A DNA stretch of 50,210 nucleotides, from assembly GCA_005881575.1 (NCBI GenBank), contig VBCA01000006.1:79954-130163 (forward strand). Direction: 5' to 3'. Each line of letters starts with the position of its first letter. The first letter of the stretch is position 1. Positions 36,257-44,487 of the stretch are shown here, in pieces. Below the pieces are notes generated by a model, which did not search any database, was not told the DNA's origin, and worked only from the letters and a program-made list of their open reading frames with translations. The DNA is from Betaproteobacteria bacterium. Lineage in GTDB: Bacteria > Pseudomonadota > Gammaproteobacteria > Burkholderiales > SG8-39. A program made the position numbers and the translations under genes.

Positions 36257-37101
36257 ATCCGTGGGAGCGCCGCTATCCGGCGCCCGCGAAGCTGAACCTG
36301 TTCCTGCACGTCCTCGGCCGGCGGCCCGACGGGTATCACCTGCTTCAGACGGCGTTCCGGCTGATCGATCGCTCCGATTGGCTGCGCTTCACGCCGCTCG
36401 AGGACGGGGAAATCAGGCTCGCGCGAGCGATTCCTGGAATCGCCGACGACGAGAATCTCGCCGTGCGGGCCGCGCGCCTGCTGCAATCCGAGGGCGGGGC
36501 GCGCGCAGGTGTCCAGATCGAGATCGAGAAGATCATCCCGGTCGGCGGGGGACTGGGCGGGGGCAGCTCCGATTGCGCAACCACGCTCGCGGTCCTGAAC
36601 CGCCTGTGGGGGCTCGCTCTGCCGAAGGAAAAGCTGGCTGCGATGGCGCTCACGCTCGGGGCGGATGTTCCGTTCTTTCTTTTCGGCGGGAACGCTTTCG
36701 CCGAGGGCGTCGGCGAGCGGCTCGCTCCGCTCCGATTGCCGCAAGCGTGGTACGTCGTGCTCGTTCCGCCGGTTGCAGTGGCTACGCACGCGATTTTCGC
36801 GGCGCCTGAATTGACACGAAATTCGAAAACCATCAAAATATCAAGCTTTTCTGCCGGTTTCGGAAGGAACGACCTGGAATCGGTCGTGTGTCGGCGCCAT
36901 GCGGAGGTGGGGGCGCATCTCGAATGGCTCAGGCAGTTCGGAGATGCGCGCATGAGCGGCTCTGGCGCCTGCGTATTCGTCGAATTCGCAACCGAGCGCG
37001 AGGCGCGCTCGGTTCTATCCAGAATGCCCGCGGAGATGCGCGGCTTCGCCGTGCGCGGGCTGGATCGGCATCCGCTCGCGGCGTTGCTGGAACAAGTTTA
37101 G
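36244..37101 (+). CDS. ispE: 4-diphosphocytidyl-2-C-methyl-D-erythritol kinase
   Basis: 285-aa GHMP kinase of the non-mevalonate isoprenoid pathway. N-terminal YPAPAKLNLFLHVLGRRPDGYH, the ATP loop PVGGGLGGGSSDCA (about residues 99-112), DVPFFLFGGNAFAEGVGE and the C-terminal MSGSGACVFVEF are all conserved. The ATG lies inside the end of lolB. Followed five bases later by tRNA-Gln. Confidence 0.95.
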   Translation: MDKLNPWERRYPAPAKLNLFLHVLGRRPDGYHLLQTAFRLIDRSDWLRFTPLEDGEIRLARAIPGIADDENLAVRAARLLQSEGGARAGVQIEIEKIIPVGGGLGGGSSDCATTLAVLNRLWGLALPKEKLAAMALTLGADVPFFLFGGNAFAEGVGERLAPLRLPQAWYVVLVPPVAVATHAIFAAPELTRNSKTIKISSFSAGFGRNDLESVVCRRHAEVGAHLEWLRQFGDARMSGSGACVFVEFATEREARSVLSRMPAEMRGFAVRGLDRHPLAALLEQV

Positions 37102-37105
37102 CGCT

Positions 37106-37182
37106 TGGGGAGTCGCCAAGCTGGTTAAGGCAGCGGATTTTGATTCCGCCATGCGAGGGTTCGAATCCTTCCTCCCCAGCCA
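37106..37182 (+). tRNA. tRNA-Gln (UUG anticodon)
   Basis: Acceptor stem TGGGGAG (37106-37112) pairs with CTCCCCA (37172-37178), followed by discriminator G and an encoded CCA. Anticodon stem GCGGA/TCCGC with loop TTTTGAT; anticodon TTG at 37140-37142 reads CAA. The T-loop is GGTTCGAATCC. It sits between ispE and prs, its usual position in this group. Confidence 0.97.
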
Positions 37183-37230
37183 TCAGATTTCGAGACGAGG
37201 GCCCAGGGATTAGGGACTGGCAACACAGCG

Positions 37231-37254
37231 AGCCGCGGGTGCGGCTGATTTTTT
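37231..37254 (+). terminator. Intrinsic terminator after tRNA-Gln
   Basis: AGCCGC, loop GGGT, GCGGCT, then GA and six T residues. About 50 bases beyond the tRNA 3' end, before prs. It should end the ispE-tRNA transcript. Confidence 0.75.
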
Positions 37255-37264
37255 GTGAGCAAGG

Positions 37265-37288
37265 CTGGGGCCGAGTCCCCGGCCCCAG
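37265..37288 (+). promoter_or_regulatory. Hairpin in the prs leader
   Basis: CTGGGGCCG (37265-37273) and CGGCCCCAG (37280-37288) form a 9-bp perfect GC-rich stem with a six-base loop, ending 11 bases before the prs ATG. Its 3' arm runs into the AGGA that could serve as the ribosome site, so folding may limit prs translation. The sequence lies just after the tRNA terminator. Confidence 0.4.
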
Positions 37289-37299
37289 GACTAGAGCGC

Positions 37300-38250
37300 A
37301 TGGCCTACGAAAGCCTGATGGTTTTCACCGGGAACGCCAACCCGCTGCTCGCGCACGCGGTGGTGAGAAGGTTGAACATCCCGCTCGGCCACGCCACGGT
37401 GGGCAAGTTCTCCGACGGAGAGATCATGGTCGAGCTCCTGGAGAACGTGCGCGGCAAGGACTGCTTCGTGCTGCAGTCGACCTGCGCGCCTGCGAACGAC
37501 AGCTTGATGGAAGTGCTCCTGATCGTGGATGCGCTGAAGCGCGCATCGGCCGCCCGCGTGACGGCGGCGATTCCATATTTCGGTTATGCGCGCCAGGATC
37601 GGCGTCCGCGCTCGGCGCGCGTGGCGATCAGCGCCAAGGTGGCGGCGAACATGCTGCAGGCGGCGGGGGTCGACCGGGTGCTGACGATGGATCTGCACGC
37701 CGACCAGATACAGGGATTTTTCGACGTGCCGGTGGACAACATCTACGCGACGCCGGTGCTGCTCGGCGACGTGTGGAAGCACCAGTACGAGAATCTGCTG
37801 GTGGTGTCGCCCGACGTGGGCGGCGTGGTGCGCGCGCGCGCGATGGCGAAGCGCCTGGAGTCGGACCTCGCAATCATCGACAAGCGCCGGCCGCAGCCGA
37901 ACGTGTCGGAGGTGATGAACGTGATCGGCGACGTGAAAGGGCGCAACTGCGTCATCATGGACGACATGGTCGACACCGCCAACACGTTGGTGAAGGCGGC
38001 GCACGCGCTGAAGCAGGAGGGCGCGATCCGCGTGGTCGCGTATTGCACGCACCCGGTGCTCTCGGGCGGGGCGGTGGAGCGCATCGCCGAGTCGGAGATC
38101 GACGAGCTGGTGGTCACCGACTCGATCCCGCTGTCCAAGGCGGCCCAGGCGTCTAAGAAAATCCGCGTGCTGTCGGTCGCGGGGCTGCTCGCGGAAACGA
38201 TTCTGAGGATCAGCAACGAGGATTCGGTGAGCTCGCTGTTCATCGAATAG
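37300..38250 (+). CDS. prs: Ribose-phosphate pyrophosphokinase
   Basis: 316-aa PRPP synthase supplying nucleotide, histidine and tryptophan synthesis. Conserved segments: [13 protein letters not shown], the ATP loop region [10 protein letters not shown] (about residues 92-101), the histidine-containing [14 protein letters not shown], and the PRPP-binding [14 protein letters not shown]. The ATG at 37300 is chosen because [11 protein letters not shown] matches the usual start; the frame is open 15 codons upstream. Confidence 0.97.
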   Translation: MAYESLMVFTGNANPLLAHAVVRRLNIPLGHATVGKFSDGEIMVELLENVRGKDCFVLQSTCAPANDSLMEVLLIVDALKRASAARVTAAIPYFGYARQDRRPRSARVAISAKVAANMLQAAGVDRVLTMDLHADQIQGFFDVPVDNIYATPVLLGDVWKHQYENLLVVSPDVGGVVRARAMAKRLESDLAIIDKRRPQPNVSEVMNVIGDVKGRNCVIMDDMVDTANTLVKAAHALKQEGAIRVVAYCTHPVLSGGAVERIAESEIDELVVTDSIPLSKAAQASKKIRVLSVAGLLAETILRISNEDSVSSLFIE

Positions 38251-38305
38251 ATTTTTCAACGGCGGAGCCTGGTCGCGGGCGCCGCCTCAATCGAGGAGAG
38301 GCAAC

Positions 38306-39103
38306 ATGGCATTCGAAGTCGTCGCGCAAGCACGCAAAGGGCAAGGGAGGGGTGCGAGCCGCCGCCTGCGCCACAGCGGGAAAGTGCCCGGGATTCTCTA
38401 CGGGGGCAAGAAACCCGCGGTCAACATCGAGCTCGATCACAACCCGCTGTACCACCATCTGCGCAACGAGAAGTTCCACGCGTCCGTCCTGACGCTCGAG
38501 CTGGACGGCGCGAAGGAGCAGGTGCTGTTGCGGGCGGTCAACATGCACCCGTTCAAGATGGAGGTGCAGCACGTCGACTTCCAGAGGGTTTCGGCGGACG
38601 AGAAGATCCACATCAAGGTGCCGCTGCACTTCGTCAACGCGGAGAAGTCGCCCGCGATCAAGGAGCAGGGCGGCCTCATCACGCACGTCCTGAGCGAGAT
38701 CGACGTCCGCTGCCTGCCTGCGGACTTGCCCGAGTTCATCGAGGTGGACCTGTCCGCGCTCGCGATCGGGCATTCGATCCACGTGCGCGCGCTCCCGCTG
38801 CCCAAGGGGGTGGAGGTCTCCTTGGGGGGCAACGAGAATCCGACTGTCGCTTCGGCGCAGATCCCGAAGGCGGCGATCGCCGAGGAAGAGGAGGCCGCCG
38901 CCGCTGCCGCGGCTGCCGGTGTCGGAGTCGAGGGAGCCCTCGCGCCCGCTGCGGAAGCCGTTCCTGCCGCCGCCGACGTGCCGACCCTCAAGCAAAAAGC
39001 GCCCGAAGCCGCTGCGCCCACTGCGGAGGAGAAGGGCGGCAAAGGCGCCAAAGGCGAGAAGGCCGACAGAGGCGACAGAGGCGACAGAGGCGACAAGAAG
39101 TAG
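38306..39103 (+). CDS. rplY: 50S ribosomal protein L25 (Ctc form)
   Basis: 265-aa two-domain L25/TL5 protein binding 5S rRNA. Residues 1-90 are the L25 domain (GRGASRRLRHSGKVPGILYGG), 95-190 the CTC/TL5 beta domain. The tail (about 195-265) is low complexity: Ala/Glu-rich, then Lys/Gly-rich, ending in a GDR repeat. A strong GAGGAGAGG precedes the ATG. 55 bp after prs, followed by a terminator and pth. Confidence 0.95.
   Translation: MAFEVVAQARKGQGRGASRRLRHSGKVPGILYGGKKPAVNIELDHNPLYHHLRNEKFHASVLTLELDGAKEQVLLRAVNMHPFKMEVQHVDFQRVSADEKIHIKVPLHFVNAEKSPAIKEQGGLITHVLSEIDVRCLPADLPEFIEVDLSALAIGHSIHVRALPLPKGVEVSLGGNENPTVASAQIPKAAIAEEEEAAAAAAAAGVGVEGALAPAAEAVPAAADVPTLKQKAPEAAAPTAEEKGGKGAKGEKADRGDRGDRGDKK
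39065..39095 (+). repeat. 9-bp tandem repeat in the rplY tail
   Basis: Three exact copies of GACAGAGGC followed by a partial fourth encode the DRGDRGDRGDKK tail of L25. The repeat keeps the reading frame, so copy number can change without a frameshift. Confidence 0.85.
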
Positions 39104-39122
39104 CGCCTGTTGCCATTACGCG

Positions 39123-39152
39123 AAAGGGCGCGGCGACCCCCGCGCCCTTTTT
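39123..39152 (+). terminator. Intrinsic terminator between rplY and pth
   Basis: An 11-bp perfect stem (AAAGGGCGCGG / CCGCGCCCTTT, six-base loop) ends in a run of five T. It lies 20 bases after rplY and only five bases before the pth ATG, so pth would need read-through or its own promoter. Confidence 0.85.
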
Positions 39153-39157
39153 CATCC

Positions 39158-39736
39158 ATGCATTCTCTAAAACTGATCGCCGGCCTCGGGAACCCCGGGA
39201 GGAAGCACGAGAGGGACCGGCACAACGCCGGCTTCTGGTTCGCTTCGCGGCTCGCTGCCGCGCAGCGAATCGAGCTGAAAGCGGTCGCGAAATATCACGG
39301 CCTTCTCGGCAAGCTCGCGCTGGCCTCGGGCGATCTGTGGCTGCTCTTGCCGCAGACCTATATGAACGTCTCGGGCAAATCGGTCGGCGCGCTCGCGCGC
39401 TTCTACAAGATCCCGCCGCAGGAAATCCTGGTGGTGCACGATGAGCTCGACTTCCCGCCGGGGACGGCGAGGCTCAAGCTGGGCGGCGGGGTCGCCGGCC
39501 ACAACGGCCTGAAGGACGTCGCGGCGCAGCTCGGCACGCACGGGTTCTGGCGCCTGCGGATCGGCATCGGCCACCCGGGGAACAAGGACCTCGTCGCCGA
39601 CTACGTGCTCACGCCGCCGCCCGCGGGCGAGCGCGAGCTCATCGAAGCGGCGCTCGATCGCTGCATAGAGGCCTCCGGGCATTTGCTCGACGGCGACATG
39701 GAAGCGGCGATGCTCAAACTGCACACGAAATCCTGA
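39158..39736 (+). CDS. pth: Peptidyl-tRNA hydrolase
   Basis: 192-aa enzyme that recycles peptidyl-tRNA released from stalled ribosomes. [21 protein letters not shown] holds the catalytic histidine and Asn; the YMNVSGKSV and [11 protein letters not shown] segments are conserved, with the catalytic Asp in the latter. The start at 39158 gives the standard N-terminus, but no Shine-Dalgarno is visible because the terminator abuts it. Its TGA overlaps the ychF ATG. Confidence 0.95.
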   Translation: MHSLKLIAGLGNPGRKHERDRHNAGFWFASRLAAAQRIELKAVAKYHGLLGKLALASGDLWLLLPQTYMNVSGKSVGALARFYKIPPQEILVVHDELDFPPGTARLKLGGGVAGHNGLKDVAAQLGTHGFWRLRIGIGHPGNKDLVADYVLTPPPAGERELIEAALDRCIEASGHLLDGDMEAAMLKLHTKS

Positions 39737-40830
39737 TGGCCTTGAAATGCGGAATCGTCGGGCTGCCCAACGTAGGTAAATCGACTCTATTCAACGCCCT
39801 CACCAAGGCGGGGATCGCGGCGGAGAACTATCCGTTCTGCACCATCGACCCCAACATCGGCATCGTCGAGGTGCCCGACCCGCGGCTCGCACAAATTGCG
39901 GCGATCGCCCGGCCGCAGAAAGTCGTCGCGGCGGCAGTCGAGTTCGTCGACATTGCCGGACTGGTGGCCGGCGCGTCGAAAGGCGAAGGCCTGGGGAATC
40001 AGTTCCTTGCCAATATCCGCGAGTGCGACGCGATCGCGCACGTGGTGCGATGCTTCGAGGATCCGAACGTCGTGCATGTCGCCGGCAAGGTCGATCCGGT
40101 TTCCGACATCGAGACGATCCACACCGAGCTCGCTCTCGCCGATCTCGCGACGGTGGAAAAAACCTATGCGCGCTACGCGAAAGTCGCCAAGACGGGCGGC
40201 GACAAGGACGCGCAGCGCATCGTCGCCGTGCTCGACAAGGTGCGTCCGGCGCTCGACGAGGCGCGCCCGGCGCGCAGCGTATCGCTCTCGAAGGAAGAGC
40301 AGGCGGTGCTGAAACCCTTGTTCCTGATGACCTCGAAGCCCGAGATGTTCATCGCCAATCTCGCCGAACATGGTTTTGAAAACAACCCGCTGCTCGCGCG
40401 AGTCGTGGAGTATGCCAAGCGCCACGATTCACCCGTGGTGCCGATCTGCGCGGCTCTGGAAGCGCAGATCGCCGATCTTTCAGACGAAGACAAGCAGGTT
40501 TTTCTAGACGACATGGGAATGCACGAGCCGGGTTTGAACCGCCTGATCCGCACCGGCTACGCGCTGCTCGGGCTGCAGACCTTCTTCACCGCAGGACCGA
40601 AGGAAGTGCACGCCTGGACCGTGCAAGTCGGCGCCACGGCGCCGCAGGCCGCGGGCGTGATCCACACCGACTTCGAGCGCGGCTTCATCCGCGCCGAAGT
40701 GATCGCCTACGCGGACTACGTCGCCTGCAAAGGCGAGCAGGGCGCGAAAGAAGCCGGAAAGATGAGGCTGGAAGGAAAGGAATACGTCGTGCGCGACGGC
40801 GATGTGATCTACTTCCGGTTCAATGTCTGA
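39736..40830 (+). CDS. ychF: Redox-responsive ATPase/GTPase YchF
   Basis: 364-aa Obg-related P-loop protein preferring ATP. G1 loop [10 protein letters not shown] at about 8-17, [17 protein letters not shown] (G3) at about 72-88, a coiled-coil insert, and a C-terminal TGS domain ([13 protein letters not shown] to YFRFNV). It has the hydrophobic replacement of the catalytic glutamine usual in this family. Overlaps pth by one base. Confidence 0.96.
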   Translation: MALKCGIVGLPNVGKSTLFNALTKAGIAAENYPFCTIDPNIGIVEVPDPRLAQIAAIARPQKVVAAAVEFVDIAGLVAGASKGEGLGNQFLANIRECDAIAHVVRCFEDPNVVHVAGKVDPVSDIETIHTELALADLATVEKTYARYAKVAKTGGDKDAQRIVAVLDKVRPALDEARPARSVSLSKEEQAVLKPLFLMTSKPEMFIANLAEHGFENNPLLARVVEYAKRHDSPVVPICAALEAQIADLSDEDKQVFLDDMGMHEPGLNRLIRTGYALLGLQTFFTAGPKEVHAWTVQVGATAPQAAGVIHTDFERGFIRAEVIAYADYVACKGEQGAKEAGKMRLEGKEYVVRDGDVIYFRFNV

Positions 40831-40886
40831 CGGGAACGTCGACTATCGACGTGCAAACGCTGTATGTGCTAGTGTGACCAAAGAAG

Positions 40887-40900
40887 CTGATTCAAATCAG
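40887..40900. promoter_or_regulatory. Palindrome resembling an Fnr/Crp-type operator
   Basis: CTGATTCAAATCAG contains TGAT-N4-ATCA, the core of the Fnr consensus (outer bases differ), and extends to a 7-bp inverted repeat. It lies 124 bases before the cupin-like gene. A Crp/Fnr-family gene is at 46171. It could equally be a small RNA hairpin. Confidence 0.3.
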
Positions 40901-40960
40901 CCCGGCGGTAAGTGTCACCTTCGGCCGTCACCAGGTCATGCATCCTACTTCAAGAGGAAC

Positions 40961-40993
40961 ACCCGGACTATCCGTCTTTGCATCCGGGTTTTT
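40961..40993 (+). terminator. Terminator-like hairpin downstream of ychF
   Basis: ACCCGGA and TCCGGGT (15-base loop) followed by T residues to 40993. It is 130 bases after ychF and 31 before the next ATG, so it could end the ychF message or attenuate the downstream gene. Confidence 0.5.
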
Positions 40994-41023
40994 CACAAAT
41001 CAGACTTTTATCAAGGGGGAGTT

Positions 41024-41404
41024 ATGAAGAAATTAATCAGCTTCGTTGTCGGCTTATTGGTTCCCGCCTTCATTATGGCAGGGGGGATGGCGAATTCTGC
41101 GGAGGCACAGGAAAAGCTAGCCAAGGCTTCGGTCAAACCGAAGGTACTGCTGGAAAATGCCAAGGTGCGGGTGTATGAGGTCACCTACGAACCGGGTGAT
41201 GAAAATACCGGTATCGTCTCAACCGCGACCCGTATCATTCGCCCATTGAAGGGAGGCACACTCCAGCTTACCTATGCCGACGGCAAAAAGGAAACCGTAG
41301 TCCGAAAGGCTGGCAAGCCCTACATGCTGGAACCGGGTCCAGCGTACGTTACCAAGAACATCGGCAAGACCGTGATCCGGCTGTACGTCGTCCAGTTGAA
41401 GTGA
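41024..41404 (+). CDS. Small exported cupin-like protein
   Basis: 126-aa protein with a signal peptide (about residues 1-24, ending SAEAQ). The remainder (VLLENAKVRVYEVTYEPGDEN... GGTLQLTYADGKKETVVRKAGKPYMLEPGPAYVTKNIGKTVIRLYVVQLK) has the strand spacing of a small RmlC-like cupin, but the two metal-binding motifs are not clear. A GGGGGAG site precedes the ATG. The gene is less GC-rich than its neighbours, hinting at transfer. Function unknown. Confidence 0.8.
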   Translation: MKKLISFVVGLLVPAFIMAGGMANSAEAQEKLAKASVKPKVLLENAKVRVYEVTYEPGDENTGIVSTATRIIRPLKGGTLQLTYADGKKETVVRKAGKPYMLEPGPAYVTKNIGKTVIRLYVVQLK

Positions 41405-41448
41405 TACACGCGATTTAGCACGCGTATCCAATACTAGCGAACAGCCCT

Positions 41449-41476
41449 AACCCCTTCTTCGGAGGGGTTTCTTTTT
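41449..41476 (+). terminator. Intrinsic terminator of the cupin-like gene
   Basis: AACCCCT and AGGGGTT (7-bp loop) followed by TCTTTTT, 45 bases after the stop codon. Its sequence is almost the same as the terminator at 42336. Confidence 0.85.
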
Positions 41477-41768
41477 GAAGCGTGCGCAGATCGTTCAGCC
41501 TAGCACTCTCGCCAGAAGGCACTAATTCGAGCAGTACCCTTAGAATCCGGATGCCAGATTTGCCCTGGTCAAAGAGGCCAGCAGGGCTCGAACCTCTGCG
41601 TTCGGTGCGTCGCTTTTTTGCAGCGACGCAGGACTCACTCCAGGCGTTTGAATTTTCCTGTGCGTTCGGTGTAAGATTTCCGCGCTCTCCCCAGACAAGA
41701 ACTGACCGGAACGTTCGGATCTTATCTGCTCGGTATCCATACATTCAAAGCTGATGGAGGAAGCAAAG
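41477..41768. other. Non-coding stretch with one hairpin
   Basis: From the cupin-like stop to the CHRD start, 364 bases hold no gene that I can support. Short ORFs exist on both strands but lack ribosome sites and family features. Visible are the terminator (41449-41476), a perfect 9-bp hairpin at 41606-41630 (TGCGTCGCT / AGCGACGCA, T-rich loop), and GTGCGTTCGGTG-like motifs near 41597 and 41660. The base composition is clearly less GC-rich than the rest of the window. Confidence 0.6.
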
Positions 41769-42308
41769 ATGAGAATGAATCTGAGGCGGAAGTCTATTCT
41801 GGCCGCTGTCGCGTTGACGGTGGTGGCGGCGCCGATTGCATCCGCTGCGCGAGACGATCGCGACGACGTGACTAGCTACCGCGCGCGGCTCACCGGCTTC
41901 GGCGAGGTGCCGCCCAAGTTAGTCGACGGCCAAGGCAGGTTTACCGGTACGCTGAGCGCCGACGGCGCCAGCATCTCGTGGACTCTGACGTGGGCCGACC
42001 TGACCGGCGCGGCGCAGGCGGCGCACATCCACTTCGGTCAGCCGCAAAATACCGGCTCAGTGGTCGTGTTCTTCTGCGGCGGGGGAGGCAGGCCCGCGTG
42101 CCCGGACGGGCCTGGGCATAGTGGCTCGGTCTCCGGCACGTGGACGGCGGTCGACATCTTGGCCGTGCCCTCGCAGAACATCACCGCGGGCGACTTCGCC
42201 GGCTTCCTGAGGATTCTGCGCGCCCACTTGGGGTACGCCAATATCCACACGCCACTGTTTCCCGGGGGCGAAATCCGGGGACAGGTCAGTCACGAAGACG
42301 ACAATTAG
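41769..42308 (+). CDS. Exported CHRD-domain protein
   Basis: 179-aa protein with a signal peptide (about residues 1-27, ending ASAA) and one CHRD domain (about 33-175). Typical features are YRARLTGFGEVPP, the AAHIHFG motif, the glycine-rich GGGGRP loop with a cysteine pair, and the closing YANIHTPLFPGGEIRGQV. CHRD proteins are secreted or periplasmic; their ligand is unknown. The ATG at 41769 has GGAGGA six bases upstream and is preferred to the ATG at 41754. Confidence 0.88.
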   Translation: MRMNLRRKSILAAVALTVVAAPIASAARDDRDDVTSYRARLTGFGEVPPKLVDGQGRFTGTLSADGASISWTLTWADLTGAAQAAHIHFGQPQNTGSVVVFFCGGGGRPACPDGPGHSGSVSGTWTAVDILAVPSQNITAGDFAGFLRILRAHLGYANIHTPLFPGGEIRGQVSHEDDN

Positions 42309-42335
42309 CGCGTAGTCGTGATTCGTACCCGCTCT

Positions 42336-42363
42336 AACCCCTCTTCGGAGGGGTTTCTTTTTT
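42336..42363 (+). terminator. Intrinsic terminator of the CHRD gene
   Basis: AACCCCTC, loop TTCG, GAGGGGTT, then TCTTTTTT: an 8-bp stem closed by a stable TTCG tetraloop, 28 bases after the stop. Confidence 0.9.
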
Positions 42364-42394
42364 CAAATCCACCATCATAAAAAGCGAGTGCTGA

Positions 42395-44464
42395 ATGAGC
42401 ATCAAACTGATTCTCGCGTCTGCGGCGGCGATCCTCACCGCTTGCGCCTCTTCGCCGCAAGCCCAGGCGACGCAAGGCCTCGCGCGCATCGAACATATCG
42501 TTGTCATCTACGCGGAGAACCGCAGCTTCGATCACCTCTACGGCCTCTTTCCCGGTGCGGACGGGATCGCAAGCGCAACGCTCGGGCAGAAGACTCAACT
42601 CGACCACGACGGCAACCCGCTGGCACACCTCCCTCCGGTATACGAGGACGGCAAGCCCAGCCTCGGGTTTCCCCGGGGCCTGCCGAACGGCCCGTTCCGC
42701 ATCGACGCGCCGCCGGTGAACCGCCGGATGGACGAGGTTCTTCCCAACCCGATTCATGCCTATTACCACAACCGCGAGCAGATCAACGGCGGCAAGAACA
42801 ACATGTTCGTCGCCATGTCGACCGTAGGCGCCTGGGTGATGGGCTATTTCGACGGCTCGAACATGAAGCTGTGGAAGTGGGCGCGGGAATACACGCTCGC
42901 CGATCATTTCTTCATGGGCGCGTTCGGCGGCTCGTACCTCAACCACCAGTGGCTCGCCTGCGCGTGCACGCCGATGGATACCGGCGCGCCTGCGAGCGTG
43001 AAACCGCAGCTCGATGAGAAGGGAAACCTGAAGAAAAAGCCGGTCTCGCCCGCCTCGGTGATGCAGGGGCCGGTGGAAGTCTTCGACGGGCGCGTGACGC
43101 CCGACGGCTACACGGTGAACACCTCGCAGCCGCCGTACCAGCCGAGCGGCATCCCGCCCGCCGCGGGCGCCAGCCTCGACCTCGCCGACGCGGCGCTCCA
43201 CCCGGTGCCGCCGCTCAAGGAGAAGACGATCGGTGACACGCTCTCCGCAAAGGGTGTCAGCTGGGCGTGGTACGCAGGCGGCTGGAACGAAGCGCTTGCC
43301 GACGGCCGACAGGATCCGAAAGCGAAGCGCAAGGTCATCTACAACCGCGAGACGGGCAACGGCGGCAAGAACAACATGTTCGTCGCCATGTCGACCGTAG
43401 GCGCCTGGGTGATGGGCTATTTCGACGGCTCGAACATGAAGCTGTGGAAGTGGGCGCGGGAATACACGCTCGCCGATCATTTCTTCATGGGCGCGTTCGG
43501 CGGCTCGTACCTCAACCACCAGTGGCTCGCCTGCGCGTGCACGCCGATGGATACCGGCGCGCCTGCGAGCGTGAAACCGCAGCTCGATGAGAAGGGAAAC
43601 CTGAAGAAAAAGCCGGTCTCGCCCGCCTCGGTGATGCAGGGGCCGGTGGAAGTCTTCGACGGGCGCGTGACGCCCGACGGCTACACGGTGAACACCTCGC
43701 AGCCGCCGTACCAGCCGAGCGGCATCCCGCCCGCCGCGGGCGCCAGCCTCGACCTCGCCGACGCGGCGCTCCACCCGGTGCCGCCGCTCAAGGAGAAGAC
43801 GATCGGTGACACGCTCTCCGCAAAGGGTGTCAGCTGGGCGTGGTACGCAGGCGGCTGGAACGAAGCGCTTGCCGACGGCCGACAGGATCCGAAAGCGAAG
43901 CGCAAGGTCATCTACAACCGCGAGACGGGCAGCCCGAACTTCCAGCCGCACCACCAGCCGTTCAACTACTATGCGCGCTTCGCGCCGGGCACCGCAGACC
44001 GCGCGCGCCACCTGAAGGACGTCACGGCGTTCCTTGCCGACATCGAAAAGGGCACGCTGCCGCAGGTAGCCTTCTACAAGCCGACCGGGCGTCTCAACCA
44101 GCATCCGAGTTACACCGATCTGGCGAGCGGCGACGAACACATTGCCGACGTGCTCGAACGGCTGCGCAAGAGCCCGCAGTGGGCAAAGATGGCGGTGATC
44201 GTCACCTACGACGAGAACGGCGGCTACTGGGATCACGTGCCGCCGCCCTCGGGACCGGGCTGGGGCGACCGCTGGGGGCCTGGCACGCGCGTTCCCGCGA
44301 TCATCGTTTCGCCCTTCGCCAAGCGCGGCTACGTGGACAAGACGCCCTACGACACGACGTCCCTCATCAAGCTCATCACCCGACGATTCGAGCTCGAGCC
44401 GCTCCCGGGAGTGCGTGCCAACATGGGCGACCTCAGCAACGCGCTCGATCTCCAGACGCGCTGA
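42395..44464 (+). CDS. Secreted acid phosphatase / phospholipase C-family enzyme with internal duplication
   Basis: 689-aa phosphoesterase of the AcpA/phospholipase C family. Lipoprotein-type signal (LTAC, C17) or signal peptide; metal-binding ENRSFDHLYG at 41-50; GGSYLNHQWLACAC, in the region expected to carry the nucleophile; and the C-terminal metal motif YDENGGYWDHVPPP. Residues 131-321 are repeated exactly as 322-512, a 573-bp in-frame tandem duplication that includes the GGSYLNHQW motif. Without it the protein would be 498 aa, about normal for the family. The duplicated enzyme may be misfolded. Leftward is the CHRD gene; it converges with gabD. Confidence 0.88.
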   Translation: MSIKLILASAAAILTACASSPQAQATQGLARIEHIVVIYAENRSFDHLYGLFPGADGIASATLGQKTQLDHDGNPLAHLPPVYEDGKPSLGFPRGLPNGPFRIDAPPVNRRMDEVLPNPIHAYYHNREQINGGKNNMFVAMSTVGAWVMGYFDGSNMKLWKWAREYTLADHFFMGAFGGSYLNHQWLACACTPMDTGAPASVKPQLDEKGNLKKKPVSPASVMQGPVEVFDGRVTPDGYTVNTSQPPYQPSGIPPAAGASLDLADAALHPVPPLKEKTIGDTLSAKGVSWAWYAGGWNEALADGRQDPKAKRKVIYNRETGNGGKNNMFVAMSTVGAWVMGYFDGSNMKLWKWAREYTLADHFFMGAFGGSYLNHQWLACACTPMDTGAPASVKPQLDEKGNLKKKPVSPASVMQGPVEVFDGRVTPDGYTVNTSQPPYQPSGIPPAAGASLDLADAALHPVPPLKEKTIGDTLSAKGVSWAWYAGGWNEALADGRQDPKAKRKVIYNRETGSPNFQPHHQPFNYYARFAPGTADRARHLKDVTAFLADIEKGTLPQVAFYKPTGRLNQHPSYTDLASGDEHIADVLERLRKSPQWAKMAVIVTYDENGGYWDHVPPPSGPGWGDRWGPGTRVPAIIVSPFAKRGYVDKTPYDTTSLIKLITRRFELEPLPGVRANMGDLSNALDLQTR
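42784..43931 (+). repeat. 573-bp exact tandem duplication inside the phosphatase gene
   Basis: Copy 1 covers 42784-43356 and copy 2 43357-43929; matching extends two further bases. I see no mismatch between the copies. The period is 191 codons, so frame is kept. The shared sequence at the junction is only two bases. Confidence 0.95.
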
Positions 44465-44487
44465 CGGCGGAACCGCTACTTGCGCGG

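Noticed and set aside
39065-39095. Possible CRISPR-like array
   Set aside because: Nine-base units with no spacers, inside the rplY reading frame; it is a coding microsatellite.
41482-41754. Short ORFs on both strands between the cupin-like and CHRD genes
   Set aside because: No ribosome sites, no signal or domain, and the sequence overlaps a hairpin; treated as non-coding.
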